Shown piece after piece: positions 6,753 to 15,155 of a stretch of 44,625 nt of DNA. Each line of letters starts with the position of its first letter. Position 1 is the first letter of the stretch. Source of the stretch: an uncultured Solirubrobacterales bacterium (lineage in GTDB: Bacteria > Actinomycetota > Thermoleophilia > Solirubrobacterales > JACPNS01); the NCBI GenBank assembly GCA_937128795.1, contig CAKZMQ010000014.1, positions 1 through 44,625 of the forward strand, in the 5' to 3' direction. The translations under genes were made by a program, and so were the position numbers. The notes under the pieces are model-generated. The model worked only from the letters and a program-made list of their open reading frames with translations. It was not told the DNA's origin and did no database searches.

Positions 6753-6797
6753 ATTACTTCCGTTTTCGCGAAATCGGACTATAGTTTTTGAAGTAAT
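6753..6797. promoter_or_regulatory. mec-cysM divergent operator and cysM promoter
   Basis: ATTACTTC (6753-6760) and GAAGTAAT (6790-6797) form a perfect 8-bp inverted repeat with a 29-bp spacer. The second arm is part of the 18-nt block (6779-6796) also found before moeZ. TATAGT (6780-6785) is a good -10 for cysM and would place the transcript start near the ATG at 6796. A protein binding both arms would control cysM and possibly mec. Confidence 0.5.
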
Positions 6798-7794
6798 GGA
6801 AGTGACTGGGGCTAACAGGATGAATGCCGGGGGCACGCACAACGCCAGCCAGGTCTACTCGGACATTGTCGACTCGATCGGCCACACGCCGCTTGTCGAA
6901 CTGTCACGACTGTCGCCGAAACCCGGCGTGAAGCTCTGGGCAAAACTCGAGTCGCACAATCCGACCGGTTCGGTGAAGGATCGCGTCGCCAAGTCTTTGA
7001 TCGAGGACGCCGAAGCCAAGGGCGACCTGATGCCGGGCAGCACGCTGTTCGAGCCGACCTCCGGCAACACCGGAATCGCGATGGCGATGATCGCGCGGCG
7101 CAAGGGTTACAAGCTGAAGGTCGTGATGCCGGACAACGTCACCGCGGAGCGCACGCAGTTGCTCACGATGTACGGTGCAGAGATCGTCTACAGCGAGGGT
7201 GCCAAAGGCAGCAACGGCGCAGTTGAGCTGGCCCTCGACATGGCCGAGAAGGATTCCTCGTACTACATGCCCTACCAGTACGGAAACCCGGCAAACCCAG
7301 AGGCCCACTACACGGGAACCGCTCCCGAGATTCACGATCAGCTCGAAGGCAACGTCTCCGCCTTCGTCGCCGGACTCGGGACCGGCGGCACGTTGATGGG
7401 CTGCGCCCGCTACTTCAAGGACCAAGGCACAGGCACGCAGATCGTCGCCGCCGAGCCGCTCCAGGGTGAGCTCGTACAGGGATTGAGGTCGCTCGACGAC
7501 GGCTTCATCCCGCCGATCATCGACTTGGATCTACTCGATCGCAAGATCGTCGTAAGCAACCGCGACGCGGTCGTCTGGACGAAGAAGTTGCTTGAGGACG
7601 AGGGCATCTTCGCCGGTGTCTCAAGCGGGGCTATTTGCGCGATCGCGGTCCGCGCCGCAGAGGCCTTTGACGAGGGCAACGTTGTGTTTGTGATCGCCGA
7701 TGACGGATGGAAGTATCTGTCGTCCGGCGTCTACACGAAGACCGTCGAAGAGCTGGAAGCCGACGGCTCGCTGGAATCCACGCTGTTCTGGTAG
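6796..7794 (+). CDS. cysM: CysM-type cysteine synthase (O-phosphoserine sulfhydrylase)
   Basis: This 332-residue fold-type II PLP enzyme joins O-phosphoserine with the CysO thiocarboxylate. The PLP lysine is K61 in NPTGSVKDR, the phosphate loop TSGNTG is at 88-93, and GLGTGGT is at about 193-199. R231 in GLRSLDDGFIP matches the Arg that gives M. tuberculosis CysM its preference for O-phosphoserine, and the C-terminal region (GWKYLSSG to STLFW) also matches CysM rather than CysK. The first 18 residues are not typical, so an internal ATG at 6820 is possible. If TATAGT (6780-6785) is the -10, the ATG at 6796 would be leaderless or nearly so. Confidence 0.93.
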   Translation: MEVTGANRMNAGGTHNASQVYSDIVDSIGHTPLVELSRLSPKPGVKLWAKLESHNPTGSVKDRVAKSLIEDAEAKGDLMPGSTLFEPTSGNTGIAMAMIARRKGYKLKVVMPDNVTAERTQLLTMYGAEIVYSEGAKGSNGAVELALDMAEKDSSYYMPYQYGNPANPEAHYTGTAPEIHDQLEGNVSAFVAGLGTGGTLMGCARYFKDQGTGTQIVAAEPLQGELVQGLRSLDDGFIPPIIDLDLLDRKIVVSNRDAVVWTKKLLEDEGIFAGVSSGAICAIAVRAAEAFDEGNVVFVIADDGWKYLSSGVYTKTVEELEADGSLESTLFW

Positions 7795-7816
7795 TCGCAG
7801 CCGCGGCCGCCGCCGG

Positions 7817-9976
7817 CTAGCGGCCGAACGTTCCTGCCGGCGCGAGGCCCACCGCTCGTGCGTAGTTGACGCGTAGGCGCAGCCCGGCTCGAGTGGCCGC
7901 AAACGACGCGGAAGACGCCGCGCCGCGTCCCTTTCCGCGAACCCGGACAGTGACCCGCTGTTTGCCGCGTCGAGCCGACAACGTCAGCCGGTCATCGCTC
8001 CTGTCGTAGGCGATTCGTCCGCTGACGTTGACACGAAAATCTCTGGACGAACCGCCGCTGACGCGCAGCTTGCCGCTGATGTTCGGCAACGAGGTCAGGC
8101 CGACGCTGCCGCTGACCGAGCTGTCAGGTGTGTTTGCGACACCAATCAGCGAGACACCGATCGGCAGGAGCTCGGTGAGATCGTCGCTGATGTCGAAATC
8201 CAAGAACCATGCTCCGCCGTACAAACCCGGGCCCTCGAACATATTGCCCAGGATCAACTGGTCGAATGAGTCACGCATCGCCAGGTATCCGGCCAGGACC
8301 TCACGCTTGGCGGCGCTGCATCGCCTTCCACGCAACCCACGGCAACTGCCGCCCGGCGTTCGGAGCGACTTCAACGACCGTGCTGGCAGCGGAGCGACGG
8401 GCAACGCCGGAGTTTTTCTGTTGCACTTGCCGTCGGTCGCGCCGAAGATCAGAAATCGTTTGGCCAACGACAACGCACATCCGCTCGCATCGGTGCCGAT
8501 AACTGAGTGCCCGGTGGACGGGATCAATGAAAGCTCCGCATTCGGATTTCCAGCGACCGAACGCTCGGCCCAGGCGTTTGGCGTTCGTAGGTCCAGGGAG
8601 CCGTTGAGCGCAAGCGTTGGCACTGGCGGTAGCGGACCTACGGGCAGCGTTGGAGCAGCTGCGCTCTGCTGCCAGCCGCGGCAGATCACCGCCAGCGAGG
8701 CATCGCGAACCGTGGAACGGGAAAACGGCGAGAACGTCGCGTTGGGGATCGCATTGGCCGCGGCAACTATCGCGTCCTGCCGTCCGGCGAGGTCGCCTCC
8801 GCGCGCCCACGGAGGGTTGAAGTCGGCGCAACTGGTGGCGATGTTCATCGTGTTGCTGAATTCGGCCAGCGCCGCGGCATCCCGACCACGCAGGCGTTTT
8901 CCGGGCTTGCGTTGGACGTGACGCTTTCGCTTGGGCACAGAGCGCGCCACCGACCTTGCCTCTCTACGAGACATCTCAACGCCGAAGGCACCGGTGACGA
9001 TGGCGTGCAGACGTGCAATCTGGGCGTAGTCGCCGCGCAGCGCTGTGGTGATTGCGCTCGGAAGTTGGTTGAAGATGAAGAGGTTGAAGTCCGCCTGGAG
9101 GACGATCTGGAACAGCGCGTCGTCGTCGAGCTGTGACTCTGTAACGCGACCGGACGGCGAGATCGCAAAGCTCGGGATCGGCTGACGCGCCAGGCGATTC
9201 GCCACTCGGCCGAGTCCGCTCACCGGCGCTCGGTTGATGCCTTTGCAGCGCCGAGACTTGCAGAGCTCACCGAGTGCGCGACGCAGTGCCGCTACAGAAT
9301 CGACGTCGAACGTGCTTGGCTCGTCGGTCGGGACAAGTGAGTCGAGCAACAGCGAGCGCGTCGCGCCGGGGTATGTCTTGGCGTATGCCATCGCGACCTT
9401 GGTTCCGTAGGAGACCCCGAAAAGCGAGATCTGCCCAACACCGAGATCGGCGCGCACGGCTTCGAGATCGGCCACCGCTTCGGCCGTGTTGTAGCTGAAT
9501 CGGGCTACGCCGAGCGCGTTCGAACACTGCGTGATCGGCCAGTCGGTCTTTGGCTCGTCGCCCTCAAACTTGAAATTGCTGGCCTCGATCCGCGGGCAAT
9601 TGAGCGGTTCTGATGACCCGGATCCGCGCTGGTCGATCGCGATGACGTCGTATCGGTTGGCACCGCCGAACAGCGACGACATCAGCTCGGCCATCGCCAA
9701 AGTTCCCTGTCCCGGGCCTCCGGCAACCACAAACAATGTTCCGATTCGCGGGCCTTCCGGGGCGGCCATCCGCATCGCGCGGACCTTCACCGTTCCCGGC
9801 ACGACGCCGGTGCGGTCGAGTGGCATGTCGTAAGTCGCGCAGTCGATGGCCACCATCGCAAACGTACACGGCGTCCAGCTTGCTGCTGCGGCGCTGGACG
9901 GGCTGGTCCCACTCGGTAGTGCGACGACAACTGCAGCGAACGCCACAGTTGCAAGTCGTCTTGTCAGCGCACGCAT
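7817..9976 (-). CDS. Secreted TAP-like alpha/beta hydrolase with C-terminal extension
   Basis: This 719-residue protein starts with a signal peptide (about residues 1-31, ending ..SSAAA). The alpha/beta-hydrolase part resembles tripeptidyl aminopeptidases of actinobacteria: oxyanion segment GGPGQG at 86-91, nucleophile S189 in GVSYGTK, D462 in LNGSLDLRTP and H490 in STGHS. Six or more cysteines suggest disulfides outside the cell. Residues from about 510 to the end are an extra region rich in Arg, Ser and Gly with beta-strand-like repeats (SGKLRVSGGSS and RVNVSGRIAYD), which I do not recognise. It likely cleaves short peptides or esters outside the cell; the substrate is unknown. Confidence 0.85.
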   Translation of the reverse strand: MRALTRRLATVAFAAVVVALPSGTSPSSAAAASWTPCTFAMVAIDCATYDMPLDRTGVVPGTVKVRAMRMAAPEGPRIGTLFVVAGGPGQGTLAMAELMSSLFGGANRYDVIAIDQRGSGSSEPLNCPRIEASNFKFEGDEPKTDWPITQCSNALGVARFSYNTAEAVADLEAVRADLGVGQISLFGVSYGTKVAMAYAKTYPGATRSLLLDSLVPTDEPSTFDVDSVAALRRALGELCKSRRCKGINRAPVSGLGRVANRLARQPIPSFAISPSGRVTESQLDDDALFQIVLQADFNLFIFNQLPSAITTALRGDYAQIARLHAIVTGAFGVEMSRREARSVARSVPKRKRHVQRKPGKRLRGRDAAALAEFSNTMNIATSCADFNPPWARGGDLAGRQDAIVAAANAIPNATFSPFSRSTVRDASLAVICRGWQQSAAAPTLPVGPLPPVPTLALNGSLDLRTPNAWAERSVAGNPNAELSLIPSTGHSVIGTDASGCALSLAKRFLIFGATDGKCNRKTPALPVAPLPARSLKSLRTPGGSCRGLRGRRCSAAKREVLAGYLAMRDSFDQLILGNMFEGPGLYGGAWFLDFDISDDLTELLPIGVSLIGVANTPDSSVSGSVGLTSLPNISGKLRVSGGSSRDFRVNVSGRIAYDRSDDRLTLSARRGKQRVTVRVRGKGRGAASSASFAATRAGLRLRVNYARAVGLAPAGTFGR

Positions 9977-10015
9977 CGGTCCCAGCTTATCCGCGTACTT
10001 CGGACGACGTTCCGT

Positions 10016-10645
10016 TCAGCGCGCAGTCGCGCCAGCGCCGATGATGCGGCTTTCGATGTCGGCCTTGATCGCCTCGAACTCGCCGTCGGCAACGACTGCG
10101 GTGCCCTCGAATGGCAGATCCCGAGTCACCTCGACCCATGATTTGCAGCCGACGTAATCCTCGGTGACCCGGATCGTCACGGGGCGCGGTATGCGGTAGG
10201 TACGAAGCAGCAGGACATGGAGCGGGTGCTTCGGTTTCCAGTCGAAGCGCTTGGTGGCGTACTCGGGCGTCCAGACGTGGAACGGCGAAAGATCCTTGAC
10301 AACGGTGGCGGAAGTCACCTCGTAGCGGGCTGCGATCTCGGCCCAGGCTCGCAGTCGCACGCTCACCGGTTGCGGCACGGGGACACCGGCCTCCATCATT
10401 CGCGCGGTCGGCGCGGGCGGATTCCACACGCCGTCCTCGAGCGCGCGCTTCAGCTCCGGGACGTGTGATTCGCGTACCAGACGGGCCTGCTGATGGTCGA
10501 AGGTTGGATAGAGGAAGAAGCGTTCGCCGACCACCTCGAAGTGCTTGTTCTCCTCGCGGATGCCTCCCTTGCGCAAGGTGACCAGCTGCTCGCCTTCGGC
10601 GAGAGCCCTCACCGTGACGGCCCATTCTTTAAGTGCAATCGGCAT
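10016..10645 (-). CDS. DUF1802 family protein
   Basis: This 209-residue protein matches the DUF1802 family: LKEWAVTVRALAEGEQLVTLRKGGI near the start is split by me here as LKEWAVTVRALAEG and LVTLRKGGIRE, followed by FFLYPTFDHQ at about residues 42-51. The family has no known function. No membrane segment or signal peptide is seen. It sits between the secreted hydrolase and the hydantoinase pair on the same strand, with gaps of 39 and 60 bp, so a shared transcript is possible. Confidence 0.82.
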   Translation of the reverse strand: MPIALKEWAVTVRALAEGEQLVTLRKGGIREENKHFEVVGERFFLYPTFDHQQARLVRESHVPELKRALEDGVWNPPAPTARMMEAGVPVPQPVSVRLRAWAEIAARYEVTSATVVKDLSPFHVWTPEYATKRFDWKPKHPLHVLLLRTYRIPRPVTIRVTEDYVGCKSWVEVTRDLPFEGTAVVADGEFEAIKADIESRIIGAGATAR

Positions 10646-10705
10646 CGTGTCGCCGATTATAAGTACGAGACGGATTGCACGCGACAGCGGCGCGGGCCGG
10701 AGCCA

Positions 10706-12211
10706 CTATTGCGGCGGCTTTCCGTGACCACCGCCACCGGGCGTCTCGATGCGGATTGTCGATCCGGCGTCGAGATCACCGACGGATTTCGCGGCTATCG
10801 GCCAGCCGTCGATCGCGTCGATCCCGCGGACCCCGTCGGAGCCACCCGCCGCTGCCCGTGGGGCGTGCCGACGACGCTCGGCAATCAACGAGTAGCGCAT
10901 CGGTTCGAGTGCTTCTACCTCGCGAACGATTCCGTCGCCGCCTGAGTGCACGCCGTCGCCGCCACTGCCGCGGCGCAGGCCGAACTCGCGTACTCGAATC
11001 GGAAACTCCAACTCCAGTGCCTCGATCGGCGTGTTCAACGTGTTGCTCATCGCGACATGCACGCCGTCTGGTCCGTCGGCATCCGGGCAGGCGCCTTGGC
11101 CGCCACCAAAAGTCTCGTAGTGGGTGAATCGTTCGTTCCCCAGGGTCAGGTTGTTCATCGTGCCTTGGCCCTGCGCGCGGTCGAATGCGTCCAGCACGAG
11201 GTCTGCGACACGGCTCGACGTCTCGACGTTGCCTCCGGCGACGGCTGCCGGTGCAACTGCATTGAGGATCGATCCGGACGGTGCAACGATTTCAATCGGG
11301 CGATATGCGCCAGCGCATGCTGGAACGTCGGGCGCGCAGAGAACGCGCATCGCGAAGTAACAAGCCGACTGCGTCACTGCGAGCGGGCAGTTGAGGTTGC
11401 CGGCGATCTGATCGGCGCTGCCCGAGAAATCCAGCCTCACCTGATCGCCCTCCACTGTTGCCGCAAGCTTCAACGGGATGTCGCCGTCGATGCCTTCAAG
11501 CACGTCGGCGGCGCGATACTCGCCGTCGGCCAGGGCCGCGATACCTGCGCGAGCGCGCCGCTCCGAGTAGTCGAGCACGGCCTCGACTGCCTCGGTGTAG
11601 AGCGAAGATCCGTGTTTGTCGGCGAACTCGACGACGCGCTCAGCGCCGCGATGGCACGCGGCGATCTGCGCGCGTAGATCGGCGATGCGTTGAGCGGGAT
11701 CTCGCATCTGGGACGCGAGTTCAGCCAGCAGCACTTCGTCGAGTTCGCCGCGGGCTGCGATCAGCGTCGGCGGGATCACGACTCCTTCCTCCGCGAGAGT
11801 CCGACTGTCGGCCGGCATGCTCCCCGGTTCTCGACCGCCGACATCGGCGTGGTGCGCTCGACACGCCGCGAAGCCCAGGTGATTCCCGGAACCGTCGAAG
11901 ATCGGCGTGACGATCGTGATGTCCGGCAGATGGGTGCCGCCAGAAAACGGGTCATTGAGTATCCACGCGTCGCCGGGCTGATGCTTCTGATTCAACACCG
12001 CCGCGACTGCTGCCGGCATGGCACCGAGATGAACCGGGATGTGTTCTGCCTGCATCGTCATCCGCCCCTCGGAATCAAACAGCCCGGTGGAACAGTCACG
12101 CCGCTCCTTGATATTCGCCGAATACGCGGCGCGAATCAGAACGTTGCCCATTTCCTCGCAGGTAGCGCCGAGTGCTCCAGCCGTCACTCTCAGCATGATC
12201 GGATCGATCAC
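10706..12211 (-). CDS. hyuB: Hydantoinase B / oxoprolinase B-like subunit
   Basis: This 501-residue protein belongs to the HyuB/5-oxoprolinase C-terminal-like family (MIDPIMLRVTAGALGATCEEMG, in which MGNVLIRAAYS follows). WILNDPFSGGTHLPDITIVTP is the typical metal-site region, seen as NDPFSGGTHLPD. It would form an ATP-dependent amidohydrolase with HyuA for hydantoins, 5-oxoproline or related cyclic amides such as carbamoyl or methylated forms; the substrate is not clear from sequence. Its start overlaps the hyuA stop by 4 bp, so translation is coupled. Confidence 0.9.
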   Translation of the reverse strand: MIDPIMLRVTAGALGATCEEMGNVLIRAAYSANIKERRDCSTGLFDSEGRMTMQAEHIPVHLGAMPAAVAAVLNQKHQPGDAWILNDPFSGGTHLPDITIVTPIFDGSGNHLGFAACRAHHADVGGREPGSMPADSRTLAEEGVVIPPTLIAARGELDEVLLAELASQMRDPAQRIADLRAQIAACHRGAERVVEFADKHGSSLYTEAVEAVLDYSERRARAGIAALADGEYRAADVLEGIDGDIPLKLAATVEGDQVRLDFSGSADQIAGNLNCPLAVTQSACYFAMRVLCAPDVPACAGAYRPIEIVAPSGSILNAVAPAAVAGGNVETSSRVADLVLDAFDRAQGQGTMNNLTLGNERFTHYETFGGGQGACPDADGPDGVHVAMSNTLNTPIEALELEFPIRVREFGLRRGSGGDGVHSGGDGIVREVEALEPMRYSLIAERRRHAPRAAAGGSDGVRGIDAIDGWPIAAKSVGDLDAGSTIRIETPGGGGHGKPPQ

Positions 12212-14223
12212 CGGTCTTCACCTCCGCCGGGTGCGCGGACAAGCACAACATCACCGTCAACGAACTGCTGGGCGCTCCAACATGGCGGCACCACGACCGT
12301 CGCTTGGTCGAGTTCGAGGATCGTCGGCCCATCGATCGGTACGGACTGCGCAAACGCGCCGCGATACACCTGTGTCGATCGCCATTGGCCGTTGAACCAT
12401 GCGGATCGGTTCTCGTGGGTCGAACTCGGAGCAACGGTCGCGGTCGACGGGGTGGTGCCGACCGTCTCAACGCTCACCCGCACAGTCACCAATTCAACTT
12501 CGGCCGCCTGGTCCATGAATCCGAAGCGATCGTGGTGAGCGTCGTGAAATGCGCGTTCGAGCTGCTCGAAATCGCTTTCAACCGCGAGCTCGAATCCCTG
12601 CCCGCGGTATCGGACGCTGTGCACAACTCGCGTTTGCAAAGCATCGAGCGGGCGCCGCAGCTCCTCGGCACCGCGATCAGCGAGCTGCTCAATCACGCGC
12701 TCAACCTGTAGTTGATCGAGTTCATCGAGAGCACGAACGATGCTGAGCGAGTGATCACGCCGACTTCCTGCAGCGGCCATGCCGACTGCAGACAGCACGC
12801 CACATGCGGCCGGGCAGATCACGCGCTCGATCCCCAGAGAGTCGGCAATGGCGGCGCCATGCATTGGGCCAGCCCCGCCGAACGCAACCAACGCGTATTC
12901 GCGCGGATCGACTCCGCGAGCAACCGTCATCGCCGCGACCTGGCCCTGCATCTCCAGGTTCGCAATCTCGATGATTCCCGCCGCGGTTTCGTGGACGTCG
13001 AGTTTCAGGCTGTGCGCCAAGGCCCCGATCGCGCGTTCGGCAGCTTCGTGATCGAGTTCAAGGCCTCCGGCAAGTGCGGAGTTCGTGTCTAGATAACCAA
13101 GCAGCAAGTTCGCGTCGGTCACCGTCGGTCGGCGGCCTCCCTGTCCGTAACAGGCCGGTCCCGGGTCGGCTCCGGCCGAGTGTGGCCCGACTCGCATCGC
13201 GCCACCGTCATCGCGCCATGCGATCGATCCGCCGCCTGCCCCGACGGTGCCGATGTCCAGGGTCGGCAGCGCGATCGGCCGAGCGCCGATCGCGTGGTTT
13301 TCAGCGGTTCGGACCGCGCCGTCATCGACCACGCAGACGTCGGTCGAGGTACCGCCCATGTCGAACCCAATCGCCCGCGGAGCGCCGCGTCGGCTTGCGG
13401 AGAGCGCCGCACCGATCGCTCCGCCGGCCGGCCCGGACAGCACGGTTGACGCTGCGTTTCGCGCCGCGAGCTCGGCATCGGCCGTCCCACCGTTGCTGAG
13501 CATCACCTGCGGTTGGGGCAGGCCTATCTGCACGACGCGCTCGGAGAGCACACCCAGATAGTCGGCAAGCAGGGGAGAGAGTGCCGCGTCGGCGATCGTT
13601 GTGGCGGCACGTTCGTACTCGCGAAAGGTGCCCACGACTTCGTGCGAGAGCGAGACATGTACGTGGGGCAGTTCGCGAGCAATGATCTCGCGTACTCGAA
13701 GTTCGTGCTCTGGGTATCGGAACGAAAACAGCAGGCAAACCGCGATCGACTCGATTTCCGCAGCGGCGCAGCGCGCACATGCACGCTCAACCGATGACTC
13801 GTCGAGCGCGCTGACCACGCCCTCCGGCCCGCATCGCTCGCGCACGCCGAAGCGCAGATCGGACGACACGATCGGTCTCGGTCCCTGGGCGCACAATCGG
13901 TATAGATCGGCGCGATTCTGGCGACCCAGTTGCTCGATGTCCACGAATCCCTGCGTGGCGAAGAACGCAGTTCGCGCAAACGCGCCCTCGAGCATCGCGT
14001 TTGTCGTCACGGTCATGCCATGTAGGAATGTGGCGATCTCCGCGGGCTGGACATCGGCATTCTCCATGGCTTCGGCGGCCGCGGCGATCACGCCGACCGA
14101 TTGGTCTGCAGGTGTGGTCGGTCGCTTCCCGGTGAAGAGTCCGTCCGTCGTTGACACCACTGCGTCGGTGAAGGTTCCGCCGACGTCGACGGCGAGCGTC
14201 GCGCCTTGACTCATGTTCGCCAC
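12208..14223 (-). CDS. hyuA: Hydantoinase A / oxoprolinase A-like ATP-dependent subunit
   Basis: This 671-residue protein is the ATP-binding subunit of the hydantoinase/oxoprolinase complex. The N-terminus has the actin-like ATPase motif AVDVGGTFTDAV, and a second nucleotide-binding segment GFDMGGTSTDVCVVD lies near residue 290. The region around VGAGGGSIAWRD is also typical. The start is a GTG at 14223 or an ATG at 14214. It is the first gene of hyuA-hyuB and has a bidirectional terminator just upstream, which isolates the operon. It probably works in amide or nitrogen salvage; the exact substrate is not shown. Confidence 0.9.
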   Translation of the reverse strand: MANMSQGATLAVDVGGTFTDAVVSTTDGLFTGKRPTTPADQSVGVIAAAAEAMENADVQPAEIATFLHGMTVTTNAMLEGAFARTAFFATQGFVDIEQLGRQNRADLYRLCAQGPRPIVSSDLRFGVRERCGPEGVVSALDESSVERACARCAAAEIESIAVCLLFSFRYPEHELRVREIIARELPHVHVSLSHEVVGTFREYERAATTIADAALSPLLADYLGVLSERVVQIGLPQPQVMLSNGGTADAELAARNAASTVLSGPAGGAIGAALSASRRGAPRAIGFDMGGTSTDVCVVDDGAVRTAENHAIGARPIALPTLDIGTVGAGGGSIAWRDDGGAMRVGPHSAGADPGPACYGQGGRRPTVTDANLLLGYLDTNSALAGGLELDHEAAERAIGALAHSLKLDVHETAAGIIEIANLEMQGQVAAMTVARGVDPREYALVAFGGAGPMHGAAIADSLGIERVICPAACGVLSAVGMAAAGSRRDHSLSIVRALDELDQLQVERVIEQLADRGAEELRRPLDALQTRVVHSVRYRGQGFELAVESDFEQLERAFHDAHHDRFGFMDQAAEVELVTVRVSVETVGTTPSTATVAPSSTHENRSAWFNGQWRSTQVYRGAFAQSVPIDGPTILELDQATVVVPPCWSAQQFVDGDVVLVRAPGGGEDR

Positions 14224-14255
14224 CGCAGCATGGTTGGCACACTAATCGGCGCACG

Positions 14256-14283
14256 AAAAAGGGAACCTTTCGGCTCCCTTTTT
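14256..14283. terminator. Bidirectional intrinsic terminator
   Basis: AAAAAGGGAACC (14256-14267) and GGCTCCCTTTTT (14272-14283) form a hairpin with a short TTTC loop, with one A-C mismatch in the stem. The A-run and T-run make it able to stop transcripts in both directions. It lies between the 3' end of the Cys/His-motif gene (14395, minus strand) and the hyuA start (14223), so its natural job is to end the minus-strand transcript of 14395-14880. The remaining gap to 14394 shows no gene. Confidence 0.75.
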
Positions 14284-14394
14284 CGTTTTCCGCAACCTTG
14301 CCATGCCAAGGTCGCGGCTGCTGCTCGGAAGCGCCTTTGTTGCACCCAGCAATAAAGGTGCGCGACGCCCGTGAGTTACCGGGGGAGGTGGCTC

Positions 14395-14880
14395 TCAGGC
14401 GGCGTCAGCGTGCTCCTCTGTCCCATGCAGTTCCTGAACCACCGCCGAAGCGGCCGGCTCCTGTTCGGTGAAGTGGGGTTCGGCCAGATGCTGGTGCGAA
14501 GGGCAGTATTCGGTGCCTGGCACGATGTTGCGCATGCATGGCGTACTGCGGCGGGTAGTCGCGCGGCAGCGCAGGCGGGTGCCGTCGGGCTTGTAGCCCC
14601 GGGCCGCGTAAGTGCGCGTCACCTGCAGCGCGCGCTCGACGTGCTTTGCGATCAGGTTGAATACCTGCAACTGGTCGGTGATCGGAAAGTAGGCTCGAAT
14701 CTGTTCGAACAGGAAACGGTCGGGGTGATTGAAGTAACGCCAGTCCTCGGCGATTCTGTCCATCGTCTGCTCACAGGCGGTAAGCACCACACCGCGCACG
14801 TCGCCATTCACACCATTGACGTGCTCGTCGGTGATGTAGGGGGAAATGTCTTTGTAGAGGGCTCGACTCAGTGCATACAT
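14395..14880 (-). CDS. Hypothetical protein with C-terminal Cys/His zinc-type motif
   Basis: This 161-residue protein has no family I can name with certainty. The N-terminal 90 residues look helical and charged (DVRGVVLTACEQTMDRIAEDW and HVERALQVTRTYAARGY regions). The C-terminal part has a C-X8-C-X9-C-X2-H pattern (RCRATTRRSTPC, then YCPSH), as in small zinc-binding motifs of the DUF5763 kind found at protein ends in actinobacteria. A good SD, GGGAG, lies about 8 bases upstream of the ATG at 14880. It is a single-gene transcript with its own promoter and the terminator at 14256-14283. Function unknown. Confidence 0.7.
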   Translation of the reverse strand: MYALSRALYKDISPYITDEHVNGVNGDVRGVVLTACEQTMDRIAEDWRYFNHPDRFLFEQIRAYFPITDQLQVFNLIAKHVERALQVTRTYAARGYKPDGTRLRCRATTRRSTPCMRNIVPGTEYCPSHQHLAEPHFTEQEPAASAVVQELHGTEEHADAA

Positions 14881-14938
14881 GGTGCTGCTCCCTTCGGCCT
14901 TTTGGGCCTTGTTCCATTCAGGGCTGCTGTTCCTTCAG

Positions 14939-14974
14939 TGCAAGCAGTATCTCGCACCTAGGTGAATATCCGGG
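14939..14974 (-). promoter_or_regulatory. Putative promoter with 10-bp palindrome
   Basis: On the minus strand GATACT (14951-14946) is a likely -10 for the Cys/His-motif gene. Immediately upstream, within the spacer, lies the perfect palindrome CACCTAGGTG (14955-14964), a good place for a repressor. The rest of the 275-bp gap 14881-15155 has a small CGCTT-CATT-AAGCG hairpin (14978-14991) and a direct repeat CGGTTAC at 15044-15050 and 15055-15061, 11 bp apart. Confidence 0.35.
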
Positions 14975-15155
14975 TATCGCTTCATTAAGCGCGTTTTAAC
15001 ACGGAAAGTTCCTGCAAAACCAGGGTTTTTTTGGTCTCGGAACCGGTTACTAATCGGTTACCCATTGTGTATACGCGAGAAACGACAATTCGGATGCCCG
15101 ATCTGCGTCAATTTGTCGTCCGCTTCTCGGACGGTGAGGATCTGCGTTCGAGCGA

